Of a stretch of DNA of 64,000 nucleotides, positions 52,685 through 61,396 are shown one piece after another. The translations under genes were made by a program, and so were the position numbers. This stretch comes from Xanthomonas boreopolis (GTDB lineage Bacteria > Pseudomonadota > Gammaproteobacteria > Xanthomonadales > Xanthomonadaceae): contig BNBA01000012.1 in the NCBI GenBank assembly GCA_014654535.1, positions 1-64,000 on the forward strand. Reading direction: 5' to 3'. The notes beneath the pieces are model-generated. The model searched no databases. It saw only the letters and a program-made list of their open reading frames with translations, and was not told the origin of the DNA. Within the stretch, counting starts at the first letter, position 1. The number at the start of each line of letters is the position of its first letter.

Positions 52685-53329
52685 TTATTGTCTTCCTGCC
52701 GCGGCCGCGGCCTCCTTCAATCCCTGCCGCACGCGGTTGCCCATGGTAATCACGCACGACAGTGCCATCGCCGCCGCCACGCCGCTGACCACCACCGGAC
52801 CGATCCAGCCGAACGCCAGCAACAGGCCGAGCAACCCGACCACGAAGGCGCGGTCGCTCTTCCCCATCGGGCCGTCATAGCGACGATTGGCGCCCGCCAT
52901 CAGGCCCAGCACGCCGGCATATTCGCTCAACGCGGCGGCCCAGGCCAGCAGCCACAGCGCTTCGGGACGCACGCCCGGCACGCCGAGCAGGCTCAGGTAC
53001 AGCGCCGCATCGGCAATCACATCGCACAGCTCGTTCAGATAGGCGCCCAGCCGCGATTGCTGGCCGAACTCGCGGGCCAGCATGCCGTCCATGGCGTTGA
53101 GTGCCATGCGCAGGAACATCCATAGCGGCAGCGCCAAGTACAGCAGTGGATTGGCCGGCGCCCAGTTCCATACCGCCGCTGCCACGACAAGCGAAATCGC
53201 GGCTGCAGCCAGCGTCACCGCATTGGCGGTCACCCCGATGCGGTGGAGGCCGCCCACGGCAGGCCGCAGCAGGTCCTGGAAACGTCCTTTCAGCGAGTAG
53301 ATCGACACGGCGTCGTACTGCAGGTCCAT
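52685..53329 (-). CDS. CDP-alcohol phosphatidyltransferase-family protein (YnbA-like)
   Basis: 214 aa, about six transmembrane segments, first gene of the operon. The family motif D-x2-D-G-x2-A-R-x8-G-x3-D-x3-D appears as N78-x2-D81-G-x2-A-R86-x8-G95-x3-N99-x3-D103, so the first and third acidic positions are Asn. That probably marks a subfamily with altered metal binding; I believe YnbA/YnjF relatives share it but could not check. The alcohol acceptor is unknown. Confidence 0.87.
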   Translation of the reverse strand: MDLQYDAVSIYSLKGRFQDLLRPAVGGLHRIGVTANAVTLAAAAISLVVAAAVWNWAPANPLLYLALPLWMFLRMALNAMDGMLAREFGQQSRLGAYLNELCDVIADAALYLSLLGVPGVRPEALWLLAWAAALSEYAGVLGLMAGANRRYDGPMGKSDRAFVVGLLGLLLAFGWIGPVVVSGVAAAMALSCVITMGNRVRQGLKEAAAAAGRQ

Positions 53330-53346
53330 GGCAGAGCGGTACAGCC

Positions 53347-53352
53347 TACAAT
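53347..53352 (+). promoter_or_regulatory. Possible purH -10 element
   Basis: TACAAT at 53347-53352, 33 bases before the purH ATG. No good -35 was found. It lies between the divergent ynbA-like gene and purH. Confidence 0.4.
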
Positions 53353-53384
53353 ATGGGCCCGCTCCGAACCTCCCGCCTTGCCCC

Positions 53385-54971
53385 ATGCCCGCCGATTTCC
53401 TGCCCGTCCGCCGGGCGTTGCTGTCCGTTTCCGACAAGACCGGCCTGGTCGACCTGGCCCGCGCGCTCGCCGCCCGGGGCGTCGAATTGCTCTCCACCGG
53501 CGGCACCGCCAAGGCGATCCGCGAGGCCGGCCTGCCGGTCAAGGACGTCTCCGACGTCACCGGCTTCCCGGAAATGATGGACGGGCGGGTCAAGACGCTG
53601 CACCCGGTCGTGCACGGCGGCCTGCTCGGCCGCGCCGGCACCGACGACGCGGTCATGGCCGAACACGGCATCGCGCCGATCGACCTGCTGGTGCTGAACC
53701 TGTATCCGTTCGAATCGGTCACCGCGCGCGCCGACTGCACGCTCGCCGACGCGGTGGAGAACATCGACATCGGCGGCCCGGCCATGCTGCGCTCGGCGGC
53801 CAAGAACTTCGCGCGCGTGGCGGTGGCGACCTCGCCCGACCAGTACGCCGACCTGCTTGCCGAACTGGACGCCCACGACGGCAAGCTCTCGGCCGCCAAG
53901 CGCTTTGCGCTGTCGGTGGCCGCGTTCAACCGCGTCGCGCAGTACGACGCGGCGATCAGCAACTACCTGTCGGCGATCACCGACACGTCGGGAGACGTGC
54001 CCGTGCGCAGCGCGTTTTCCGCGCAGGCCAACGGCAGCTTCGTCAAGGTCATGGACCTGCGCTACGGCGAGAACCCGCACCAGCAGGCCGCGTTCTACCG
54101 CGACCTGCATCCCGCCCCCGGCTCGCTGGCGACGTTCGAGCAGTTGCAGGGCAAGGAGCTGAGCTACAACAACATCGCCGACAGCGACGCGGCCTGGGAA
54201 TGCGTGCGCCAGTTCGACGCGGCGGCCTGCGTGATCGTCAAGCACGCCAACCCGTGCGGCGTGGCGGTGGGCGTGGCCTGCGGCGATGCCTACGAACTGG
54301 CCTACGCGACCGACCCGACCAGCGCGTTCGGCGGCATCATCGCGTTCAACCGCCCGCTGGACGCGGCCACCGCGCAGGCGATCCTGGACCGCCAGTTCGT
54401 CGAGGTGCTGATCGCGCCGGACTACGAGCCCGGCGCGCTCGAGTACGCCCGGAAGAAGGCCAACGTGCGCGTGCTGCGCATCCCGCTGGCACCGGCGTCG
54501 AAGGGCTTCGTCGATACCAAGCGCGTCGGCTCCGGCCTGCTGATGCAGACCGCCGACGACCGCGTGGTCACGCGCAACGAGCTGAAGGTGGTGACCCGGC
54601 TGGCGCCGACCGAGGCCCAGTTCGCCGACCTGCTGTTCGCCTGGAAGGTGGCCAAGTTCGTCAAGTCCAACGCGATCGTCTACGCCAAGGACCATCGCAC
54701 GATCGGCGTCGGCGCCGGCCAGATGAGCCGCGTCTACTCCGCGCGCATCGCCGGCATCAAGGCCGCCGACGCCGGCCTGGTGGTGGAAGGTTCGGTGATG
54801 GCGTCCGATGCGTTCTTCCCGTTCCGCGACGGGATCGACGCGGCGGCCGAGGCCGGCATCAAGGCGGTGGTCCAGCCCGGCGGCTCGATGCGCGACAACG
54901 AGGTGATCGCCGCGGCCGACGAGCACGGCATCGCGATGGTGTTCACCGGCGTGCGGCATTTCCGGCATTGA
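53385..54971 (+). CDS. purH: AICAR transformylase / IMP cyclohydrolase
   Basis: 528 aa. N-terminal cyclohydrolase ([44 protein letters not shown]) and C-terminal transformylase ([35 protein letters not shown]). Last two steps of IMP synthesis. MPADFLP chosen over an earlier frame start because the upstream part has no conservation. Confidence 0.98.
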   Translation: MPADFLPVRRALLSVSDKTGLVDLARALAARGVELLSTGGTAKAIREAGLPVKDVSDVTGFPEMMDGRVKTLHPVVHGGLLGRAGTDDAVMAEHGIAPIDLLVLNLYPFESVTARADCTLADAVENIDIGGPAMLRSAAKNFARVAVATSPDQYADLLAELDAHDGKLSAAKRFALSVAAFNRVAQYDAAISNYLSAITDTSGDVPVRSAFSAQANGSFVKVMDLRYGENPHQQAAFYRDLHPAPGSLATFEQLQGKELSYNNIADSDAAWECVRQFDAAACVIVKHANPCGVAVGVACGDAYELAYATDPTSAFGGIIAFNRPLDAATAQAILDRQFVEVLIAPDYEPGALEYARKKANVRVLRIPLAPASKGFVDTKRVGSGLLMQTADDRVVTRNELKVVTRLAPTEAQFADLLFAWKVAKFVKSNAIVYAKDHRTIGVGAGQMSRVYSARIAGIKAADAGLVVEGSVMASDAFFPFRDGIDAAAEAGIKAVVQPGGSMRDNEVIAAADEHGIAMVFTGVRHFRH

Positions 54972-55087
54972 TACCGGCTGCGCCGGCATCAATCCCAAAG
55001 TTTGCTGCGCAAACTTCGGGCCCCAGCCCTGCGCTCCCACACCCCCATTCGCGCCTCCGGCGCGAATCGCCCCCTGACTCAGGGGGC
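54968..55087 (+). ncRNA. Four consecutive hairpins between purH and purD
   Basis: (1) ATTGAT-A-CCGGC / GCCGG-C-ATCAAT (54968-54994), containing the purH stop; (2) AAGTTTG / CAAACTT (about 54998-55016); (3) ATTCGCGCC / GGCGCGAAT (about 55047-55067); (4) CCCCCTGA / TCAGGGGG (about 55070-55087), followed by CTTTCCTT. All are perfect or nearly so. The last may be a weak terminator or attenuator 20 bases before purD; the others may stabilise mRNA. No known riboswitch matched. Confidence 0.6.
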
Positions 55088-55107
55088 TTTCCTTCGGAGA
55101 GATTGCT

Positions 55108-56394
55108 ATGAAAGTGTTGGTCATCGGCTCCGGCGGCCGCGAACATGCGCTGGCCTGGAAGCTCGCCCAATCCCCGCGTGTCGATGAAGTCATCGTCGCG
55201 CCCGGCAATGCCGGCACTGCCACCGAGGCCAAGTGCCGCAACGTACCGGTCAAGGTCACCGATCTCGACGGCCTGCTGAAACTGGCGCAGGACGAAGGCG
55301 TGGCGCTGACCGTGGTCGGCCCCGAGGTGCCGCTGGTGCTGGGCGTGGTCGATCGCTTCCGCGCCGCCGGCCTGCGCATCTTCGGGCCGACCGCCGCCGC
55401 CGCGCAGTTGGAAGGCAGCAAGGCGTTCGCCAAGGACTTCCTCAAGCGCCACGGCATCCCGACCGCGTTCTACGAAGTGCACACCGACGTGGCCGCCGCG
55501 CTGGCCTATGTCCGCGAGAAGGGCGCGCCGATCGTGGTCAAGGCCGATGGCCTGGCCGCCGGCAAGGGCGTGATCGTGGCGATGACGCTGGCCGAGGCCG
55601 AGGCCGCGGTGCGCGACATGCTCTCGGGCAACGCCTTCGGCGATGCCGGCGCGCGCGTGGTGATCGAGGAGTTCCTCGACGGCGAGGAAGCCAGCTTCAT
55701 CTCGATGGTCGACGGCACGCACGCGCTGCCGATGGCGACCTCGCAGGACCACAAGCGCGTCGGCGACGGCGACACCGGCCCCAACACCGGCGGCATGGGC
55801 GCCTATTCGCCGGCCCCGGTGGTCACGCCCGAGGTGCACGCCAGGGTGATGCGCGAGGTGGTCGAGCCGACCGTGCAGGGCATGATCGCCGACGGCGTGC
55901 CGTTTACCGGCTTCCTCTACGCGGGCCTGATGATCGACCGCCACGGCGCGCCCAAGGTGATCGAGTTCAACGTGCGCTTCGGCGACCCGGAGACGCAGCC
56001 GGTGATGCTGCGCCTGCAGTCCGACCTGGTCGACCTGGTCGAGGCGGCGATCGACGGCAAGCTGCACGAGGCCGAGGCGCGCTGGACGCCACAGCCGTCG
56101 CTGGGCGTGGTGATGGCGGCGCGGCCGTACCCGGAATCGCCGGCCACCGGCGACGTGATCGCCGGGCTGGACGCGGTCCCGGCCGGCGCCAAGGTCTTCC
56201 ATGCCGGCACCGCGCTGGACGCGGCCGGCAACGTGGTCAGTGCCGGCGGCCGCGTGCTGTGCGTGGCGGCGCTGGGCGAGAGCGTGTCGGACGCGCAGCG
56301 CAACGCCTATGCGGGCGTCGCCCGGATCCACTGGGCCAACGAGTTCCACCGCACCGACATCGGCTGGCGCGCGATCGAGCGCGAACGCGGCTGA
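55108..56394 (+). CDS. purD: Phosphoribosylamine-glycine ligase
   Basis: 428 aa, ATP-grasp. MKVLVIGSGGREHALAWKLA at the start, GPTAAAAQLEGSKAFAKDFL, KADGLAAGKGVIVA and NTGGMGAYSPAPV are PurD blocks. Second step of purine synthesis. Downstream of purH with 136 bases of structured spacer; GGAGAG precedes the ATG. Confidence 0.98.
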   Translation: MKVLVIGSGGREHALAWKLAQSPRVDEVIVAPGNAGTATEAKCRNVPVKVTDLDGLLKLAQDEGVALTVVGPEVPLVLGVVDRFRAAGLRIFGPTAAAAQLEGSKAFAKDFLKRHGIPTAFYEVHTDVAAALAYVREKGAPIVVKADGLAAGKGVIVAMTLAEAEAAVRDMLSGNAFGDAGARVVIEEFLDGEEASFISMVDGTHALPMATSQDHKRVGDGDTGPNTGGMGAYSPAPVVTPEVHARVMREVVEPTVQGMIADGVPFTGFLYAGLMIDRHGAPKVIEFNVRFGDPETQPVMLRLQSDLVDLVEAAIDGKLHEAEARWTPQPSLGVVMAARPYPESPATGDVIAGLDAVPAGAKVFHAGTALDAAGNVVSAGGRVLCVAALGESVSDAQRNAYAGVARIHWANEFHRTDIGWRAIERERG

Positions 56395-56491
56395 GCGCGT
56401 TCCCGCACGCGCCGCCATGCCCAGGCCGGGCGACGCTTCCCGCCCGCGGATCCGGCCGGGATAATGCCGGCCGGTCCCCTGCGCAGCGTGC

Positions 56492-58678
56492 ATGAACCGC
56501 CTCGACTCCCGCCTCGGCCAGTTGTGGGCCCACGAGAAGGCCAGCTACGGGCTGCGCGTGTTCATCGCGCTGGCCACCGTGATGGGCGCATGCTGGCAGC
56601 ACCAGCAGCTGCAGGCGGTACCGGCGCTCTTCCTCGGCATCATCGCCAGCGCGATCGCCGAGACCGACGACAACTGGCTGGGCCGCGGCAAGGCGGTGCT
56701 GCTGTCGCTGCTGTGCTTCGCCGCGGCCGCGGCCGCGGTCGTGCTGCTGTTCCCCTATCCGCTGCCGTTCGTGCTGAGCCTGGCGCTGTCCACGTTCGCG
56801 CTGACCCTGCTGGGCGCGCTCGGCGAGCGTTACGCCTCGCTCGCCCAGGCCACCGTGGCGCTGTCGATCTACGCGATGCTCGGCATGGACCAGCACGGCA
56901 GCCGCAGCCCCGAGGCCGCCTGGCACGGCGTCGGACTGCTGTTGCTCGGCGCGAGCTGGTACGGCCTGCTGTCGATCCTGTGGACGGTCCTGTTCGCCAA
57001 CCGCCCGGTACGCGAGCGGCTGGCGCAGCTGTTCTTCGAACTGGGCCGCTTCATCGAGCTGAAGGCCGACCTGTTCGAACCGGTGCGGCAGAGCGACCTG
57101 CACGCGCGCCGGCTGGCGCTGGCCGAACAGAACGCCAGGGTGGTCGCCGCGCTGAACGCCGCCAAGAACGCGATCATCAGCCGCTTCGGGCGTTCGGGTC
57201 GGCCCGGCGTGCAATCCGGCGTGTACTTCCGCCTGTACTACATGGCGCAGGAGTTCCATGAGCGCGCCAGTTCCTCGCACTATCCGTACGAGGCGCTGAC
57301 CGAGGCCTTCTTCCACAGCGACGTGCTGTACCGCTGCCAGCGCTTGCTCGGCCTGCAGGGCAAGGCCTGCGCCCGGCTCGGCGAGGCGATCCGGCTGCGC
57401 CGGCCGTTCGAGTACGGCGAGCGCACCGCCCAGGCCACCGCCGACCTGCGCGCCTCGCTGGACTTCCTGCATGCGCGCGGCGATGGCCGGCTCGCACGCC
57501 TGCTCGGCTCGCTGGAACTGCTGGTGACCAACCTGCAGACCATCGAGCGCAGGCTTTCCGAAGCCACCCGCACCGACACCACCGGCGAGACCGTCGACAC
57601 CCGCCTGCGCGATTCCTCGCCGCACACGTTGCGCGAGATGGCCACCCGCATCGGCCGCCAGCTCACGCCCACCTCGGTGCTGTTCCGGCACGGGTTGCGC
57701 ATGGCGATCGCGCTCGCGGTCGGCTACGGATTGATGAAGCTGATCCATGCCGACAACGGCTACTGGATCCTGCTCACCACCGCCTTCGTGTGCCGGCCGA
57801 ACTACGGCGCCACCCGGCTGCGCCTGGTCCAGCGCATCGTCGGCACTCTGGTCGGCCTGGTCGCCACCTGGGCGGTGATGCAATTGTTCCCGGGCACCGA
57901 ACTGCAGCTGCTGCTGGCGCTGGCGGGCGCGCTGGTGTTCTTCATCGCCCGCACCGATCGCTACATGCTGGCCACGGCCGCGATCACGGTGATGGCGCTG
58001 CTGTGCTTCAACCTGATCGGCGACGGCTTCGTGCTGATCTGGCCGCGCCTGGTCGACACGCTGATCGGCTGCGCGATCGCCGCGGCCGCCTCGTTCCTGA
58101 TCCTGCCGGACTGGCAGGGCCGCCGCCTCAACGTGGTGATGTCGACGGTACTGGCCGCCTGCGCGCGCTACCTGGCGCAGGTACTGGAGCAGTACCGCAG
58201 CGGCATGCGCGACGACCTGCCCTACCGCATCGCCCGGCGCGACATGCACAACGCCGACGCCGCGCTCTCCGCGGCGCTGTCGAACATGCTGCGCGAGCCC
58301 GGCCGCTATCGCCGCAACCTCGACGCGGGCTTCCGCTTCCTGGCGCTGTCGAGCACCCTGCTCGGTTATCTCTCGGCGCTCGGCGCGCACCGCGCCGAGC
58401 TGGCCGAGGACGCCACCGGCGGCACCGTCGCGGAAGCCGGCAGCTACCTGCAGCGCATGTTCGGGAACATCGCGCAGGCGCTGTCGCAGCGCCAGGAGCT
58501 GCCGGTCGGCAACGAGCCGGCCGAACTGGCCCTGGCGGAACGGCTCGAGGCCGCGCCCGCCGGCGAGGCCGCGTTGCCGGCCAAGCAGCAACTGGTCAAC
58601 ACCCAGCTGGCGCTGATGCTGCGGCTGCTGCCCAAGCTGCGTGCGGCCGCCGCCGCGGTGGTCGACGCCGGGACCTGA
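56492..58678 (+). CDS. YccS/FUSC-family inner-membrane protein
   Basis: 728 aa. Two membrane blocks of about five to six helices each (about 20-165 and 400-540) separated by a cytosolic helical region, plus a C-terminal cytosolic tail. The second block contains YWILLTTAFVCRPNYGAT, the FUSC_2 signature. Related to YccS and AaeB; probably an aromatic-acid or toxic-anion exporter but substrate unknown. A GATAAT -10 lies at 56460-56465. Confidence 0.88.
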   Translation: MNRLDSRLGQLWAHEKASYGLRVFIALATVMGACWQHQQLQAVPALFLGIIASAIAETDDNWLGRGKAVLLSLLCFAAAAAAVVLLFPYPLPFVLSLALSTFALTLLGALGERYASLAQATVALSIYAMLGMDQHGSRSPEAAWHGVGLLLLGASWYGLLSILWTVLFANRPVRERLAQLFFELGRFIELKADLFEPVRQSDLHARRLALAEQNARVVAALNAAKNAIISRFGRSGRPGVQSGVYFRLYYMAQEFHERASSSHYPYEALTEAFFHSDVLYRCQRLLGLQGKACARLGEAIRLRRPFEYGERTAQATADLRASLDFLHARGDGRLARLLGSLELLVTNLQTIERRLSEATRTDTTGETVDTRLRDSSPHTLREMATRIGRQLTPTSVLFRHGLRMAIALAVGYGLMKLIHADNGYWILLTTAFVCRPNYGATRLRLVQRIVGTLVGLVATWAVMQLFPGTELQLLLALAGALVFFIARTDRYMLATAAITVMALLCFNLIGDGFVLIWPRLVDTLIGCAIAAAASFLILPDWQGRRLNVVMSTVLAACARYLAQVLEQYRSGMRDDLPYRIARRDMHNADAALSAALSNMLREPGRYRRNLDAGFRFLALSSTLLGYLSALGAHRAELAEDATGGTVAEAGSYLQRMFGNIAQALSQRQELPVGNEPAELALAERLEAAPAGEAALPAKQQLVNTQLALMLRLLPKLRAAAAAVVDAGT

Positions 58679-58679
58679 T

Positions 58680-59894
58680 TCAGGGCGAGGACGCCGGTTC
58701 GGCCGCGTCGTTGAACTCGTGGCGCACGGTCAGCAGCGTCCACAGCAACGCCAGCGCCGCCAGGGCCGCGCCCGCGACCACCACGCCGTTCCACCCGGCC
58801 GCGGCGTACGCCCAGGCGCCGACGCTGGAACCGACCGCGCCACCGATGAAATAGCAGGTGACGTAGGCCGAGGTGATGCGGTTGCGCGCGGCCGGATGCA
58901 GGCGGTAGATCACGCTCTGGTTGCCGATGTGCACGCCCTGCACCGCCACGTCGAGCAGCAGCACGCCCGCGACCAGCGCCACCAGCGAATGCGGGGCGGC
59001 CGCCAGCAATCCCCAGGACGCCAGCAGCATCAGCAACCCGCCCCAGGTGACCCAGTGCCCGGCTCCGCGGTCGGACAGCTTGCCCGACAGATTCGCGGCC
59101 AGCGCGCCGGCGGCGCCGATCAGGCCGAACAGGCCGATCGTCGCGGTGCCGTAGCCGTAGCCGGGCCCCGAAAGCAGGAACGCCAGCGTGGTCCAGAAGA
59201 TGCTGAAGCCGGCGAACAGCAGCCCGCCCAGCACCGACCGGGCGCGCAGCACCGGCTCGTCGCGGAGCAGCACCAGCACCGAGGCGACCAGCCGCGGATA
59301 CGACAGCGTGGCCTGGCCCGGGTGCGGCGGCAGGCCGCGCCACAACAGGCCGGCTACCACCAGGATCAGCGCCGCGGCGACCCAGTAGATGGTCTGCCAG
59401 CCGCCCAGCCCGGCGAGCAGGCCGGACGCGGTGCGCGCCAGCAGGATGCCCAGCAGCAGCCCGCTCATCACCGTGCCCACGGCGCGGCCGCGCTCGTGCG
59501 GCGCGGCCAGCGTGGCCGCGAACGGCACCAGCACCTGCGCGCTGACCGCGCAGGCGCCGGTCAGCATCGTGCCGGCCAGCAGCCACCCGAAGCTGTGCGC
59601 GCTGGCGCTGATCAACAGCCCGGCCGCGCTCAACGCGTACAGGCCGACGATCAGGGCGCGCCGGTCCAGCCGGTCGCCCAGCGGTACGACCAGCATCAGG
59701 CCGGCCGCGTAGGCCAGCTGCGCGGCGGTGACGACCAGCCCGGCATGGCCGACGCTGATGCCGAAGTCGCGCGCCAGGAGGTCCAGCAGCGGCTGGGCGT
59801 AGTAGTTGCTGGCCACCGCCAGGCCGGTGGCCATCGCCATCAGCAGCACCAGGCCACGCGAAAGCGCGTTGTGGGAGGAGGGGGAGGTGTTCAC
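58680..59894 (-). CDS. MFS permease
   Basis: 404 aa from a GTG at 59894; ATG at 59945 would add 17 residues. Twelve transmembrane segments. VVPLGDRLDRRALIVGLY (about 73-90) is the MFS A-type motif. Similar in my reading to the YgaY/YtbD group of putative drug or sugar-derivative exporters. Convergent with the YccS-like gene (one base between stops) and divergent from a LysR regulator. Confidence 0.87.
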   Translation of the reverse strand: MNTSPSSHNALSRGLVLLMAMATGLAVASNYYAQPLLDLLARDFGISVGHAGLVVTAAQLAYAAGLMLVVPLGDRLDRRALIVGLYALSAAGLLISASAHSFGWLLAGTMLTGACAVSAQVLVPFAATLAAPHERGRAVGTVMSGLLLGILLARTASGLLAGLGGWQTIYWVAAALILVVAGLLWRGLPPHPGQATLSYPRLVASVLVLLRDEPVLRARSVLGGLLFAGFSIFWTTLAFLLSGPGYGYGTATIGLFGLIGAAGALAANLSGKLSDRGAGHWVTWGGLLMLLASWGLLAAAPHSLVALVAGVLLLDVAVQGVHIGNQSVIYRLHPAARNRITSAYVTCYFIGGAVGSSVGAWAYAAAGWNGVVVAGAALAALALLWTLLTVRHEFNDAAEPASSP

Positions 59895-60022
59895 GGGAGA
59901 CCGGAGAAATATCGCGGAACGCCAGTCTGGACCTTCCCCCGCCATCTTTCCAATGTATTGTTTTCACCGTATCCATCTCGTTTCGTGATCGCATATTCAG
60001 CCTGCGCCAGCTCGAGTTCGCC

Positions 60023-60871
60023 GTGGCGGTCGCCGAGGAAGGCAGCTTCACCGCCGCGGCCGTGCGCTGCCACACCGTCCAGTCCGCGCTCAGCCACCAG
60101 ATCGCCAAGCTCGAGGAACAGCTCGGCGCGCGCCTGTTCGACCGCCGTGGCCGCGGGGTGCGCGTCACCGCGGCCGGCGAGGTGTTCCTGCACAACGCCC
60201 GCCGGACGCTGCGCGCCGCGCAGCGCCTGCAGGACGAAATGGCGCAGGCGGTGGGCGTGGTGCGCGGGCGCATCAACATCGGCCAGATCTCGTCGCTGAT
60301 GACGGTGTGGATCCCCGAACTGCTCAGCGAGTTCCGCCGCGCCCATGCCGAGGTGGACGTGCACCTGCGTACCGGCATGAGCGAAGCGCTGCTGCGCGAT
60401 CTCGCCGAAGGCCAGCTGGACGTGGCCCTGGTCGGCGTCGGCACCCAGGTCGAACTGCCGGAACAACGCCTGCTGCTGCACGAAGAAGGCCTGGCGCTGA
60501 TCACCGCGCCGGGCCATCGCTTCGCGCGCCGCCGCAGCGTCGCCCTGCGCGAGCTCGACGACGCCTCGATGGCCGGCCTGAGCCCGGGCGCGGGCGTGCG
60601 CGGCATCATCGACGGTGCCTTCGCCGAGGCCGGCCTGCGCCAGCGCCTGCAGTACGAAGCCACCCATGCCGAACTCATCCGCCAGCTGGTGGCCGAGGAC
60701 CTGTGCATCTCGATCCTGCCGCAGACGACCGCCGAGACCATGGACGGCATCGCCATGGTCAAGCTCACCCCGTCGTTCCGCTTCCTCACCTACGCCTGCT
60801 GGCACCGCGACCCCACTCCCGCCGCCCGCGCCTTCGTGGCATTGCTGCGCGAGCGGTACGAGAAGAACTAA
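60023..60871 (+). CDS. LysR-family regulator with no normal start codon at the expected place
   Basis: 282 aa from the first canonical in-frame initiator (GTG at 60023). The frame upstream (59993-60022) encodes IFSLRQLEFA, exactly the conserved LysR N-terminus, but the codon expected to be ATG is ATA (59993). So either ATA is used, or the helix-turn-helix is truncated by about ten residues. HTVQSALSHQIAKLEEQLGARLFDRR is the recognition region (seen in part), then a periplasmic-binding-like effector domain. Divergent from the MFS gene, its probable target. Confidence 0.85.
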   Translation: MAVAEEGSFTAAAVRCHTVQSALSHQIAKLEEQLGARLFDRRGRGVRVTAAGEVFLHNARRTLRAAQRLQDEMAQAVGVVRGRINIGQISSLMTVWIPELLSEFRRAHAEVDVHLRTGMSEALLRDLAEGQLDVALVGVGTQVELPEQRLLLHEEGLALITAPGHRFARRRSVALRELDDASMAGLSPGAGVRGIIDGAFAEAGLRQRLQYEATHAELIRQLVAEDLCISILPQTTAETMDGIAMVKLTPSFRFLTYACWHRDPTPAARAFVALLRERYEKN

Positions 60872-60889
60872 GCGAACAAGCAACGGCGT

Positions 60890-61240
60890 TGCTGTTGCTG
60901 TTGCTCGTGATCTTGTTTTCCGTTTTTGACTTTGACCTACCTGGCCCCCTCCGTAGCGGCGGAGACGATGGGAAAAACCCGAAGGGCGGTGCACAGGGGC
61001 TCGCCGGAAAAGGCGAAGCACTGCTTCGCCCCGGCGGGCGGGCATTCGCCGCGCGGCGAATGCCCCGGACTCGTCCGCATAGCGGACGAGTGCGCCGTTT
61101 TCGGCCGCGACAGGAGGTCGCGTCCGAAAACCCCATCGGCTCCGCGAACCCGCAGCGTAGCTGCGGGCGCGAAGGCGGGGTGTGCTTGATCAGCCGTTCG
61201 GCTGCTGAAAAGCCATTCCCGCCTTGCGGGAATGGCGGTA
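60890..61240. repeat. Large dispersed repeat, copy 3
   Basis: Three TTGCTG hexamers, then block A (60950-61195) with the same hairpins as 17146-17457, then only the tail of block B (61196-61240). In the stem CTCGTCCGC / GCGGACGAG the loop is ATA rather than GTA. About 90% like copy 1 by eye. Nothing else is seen up to 61396 except a likely promoter for the next gene. Confidence 0.88.
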
Positions 61241-61396
61241 GTGGGATGGCGCGAGGCGGTGAGATGCCGTGGGCCGTATGGATGGAGCGGGAGCAAAATG
61301 GCCACCGTCAGCGACAGCAACCCCAACTAACCTCCCACCCCGCAATCAGAACCCCATCCGATTTGCTAGGCTGCGCGCGTCCGCAAAGGAGCCTGC

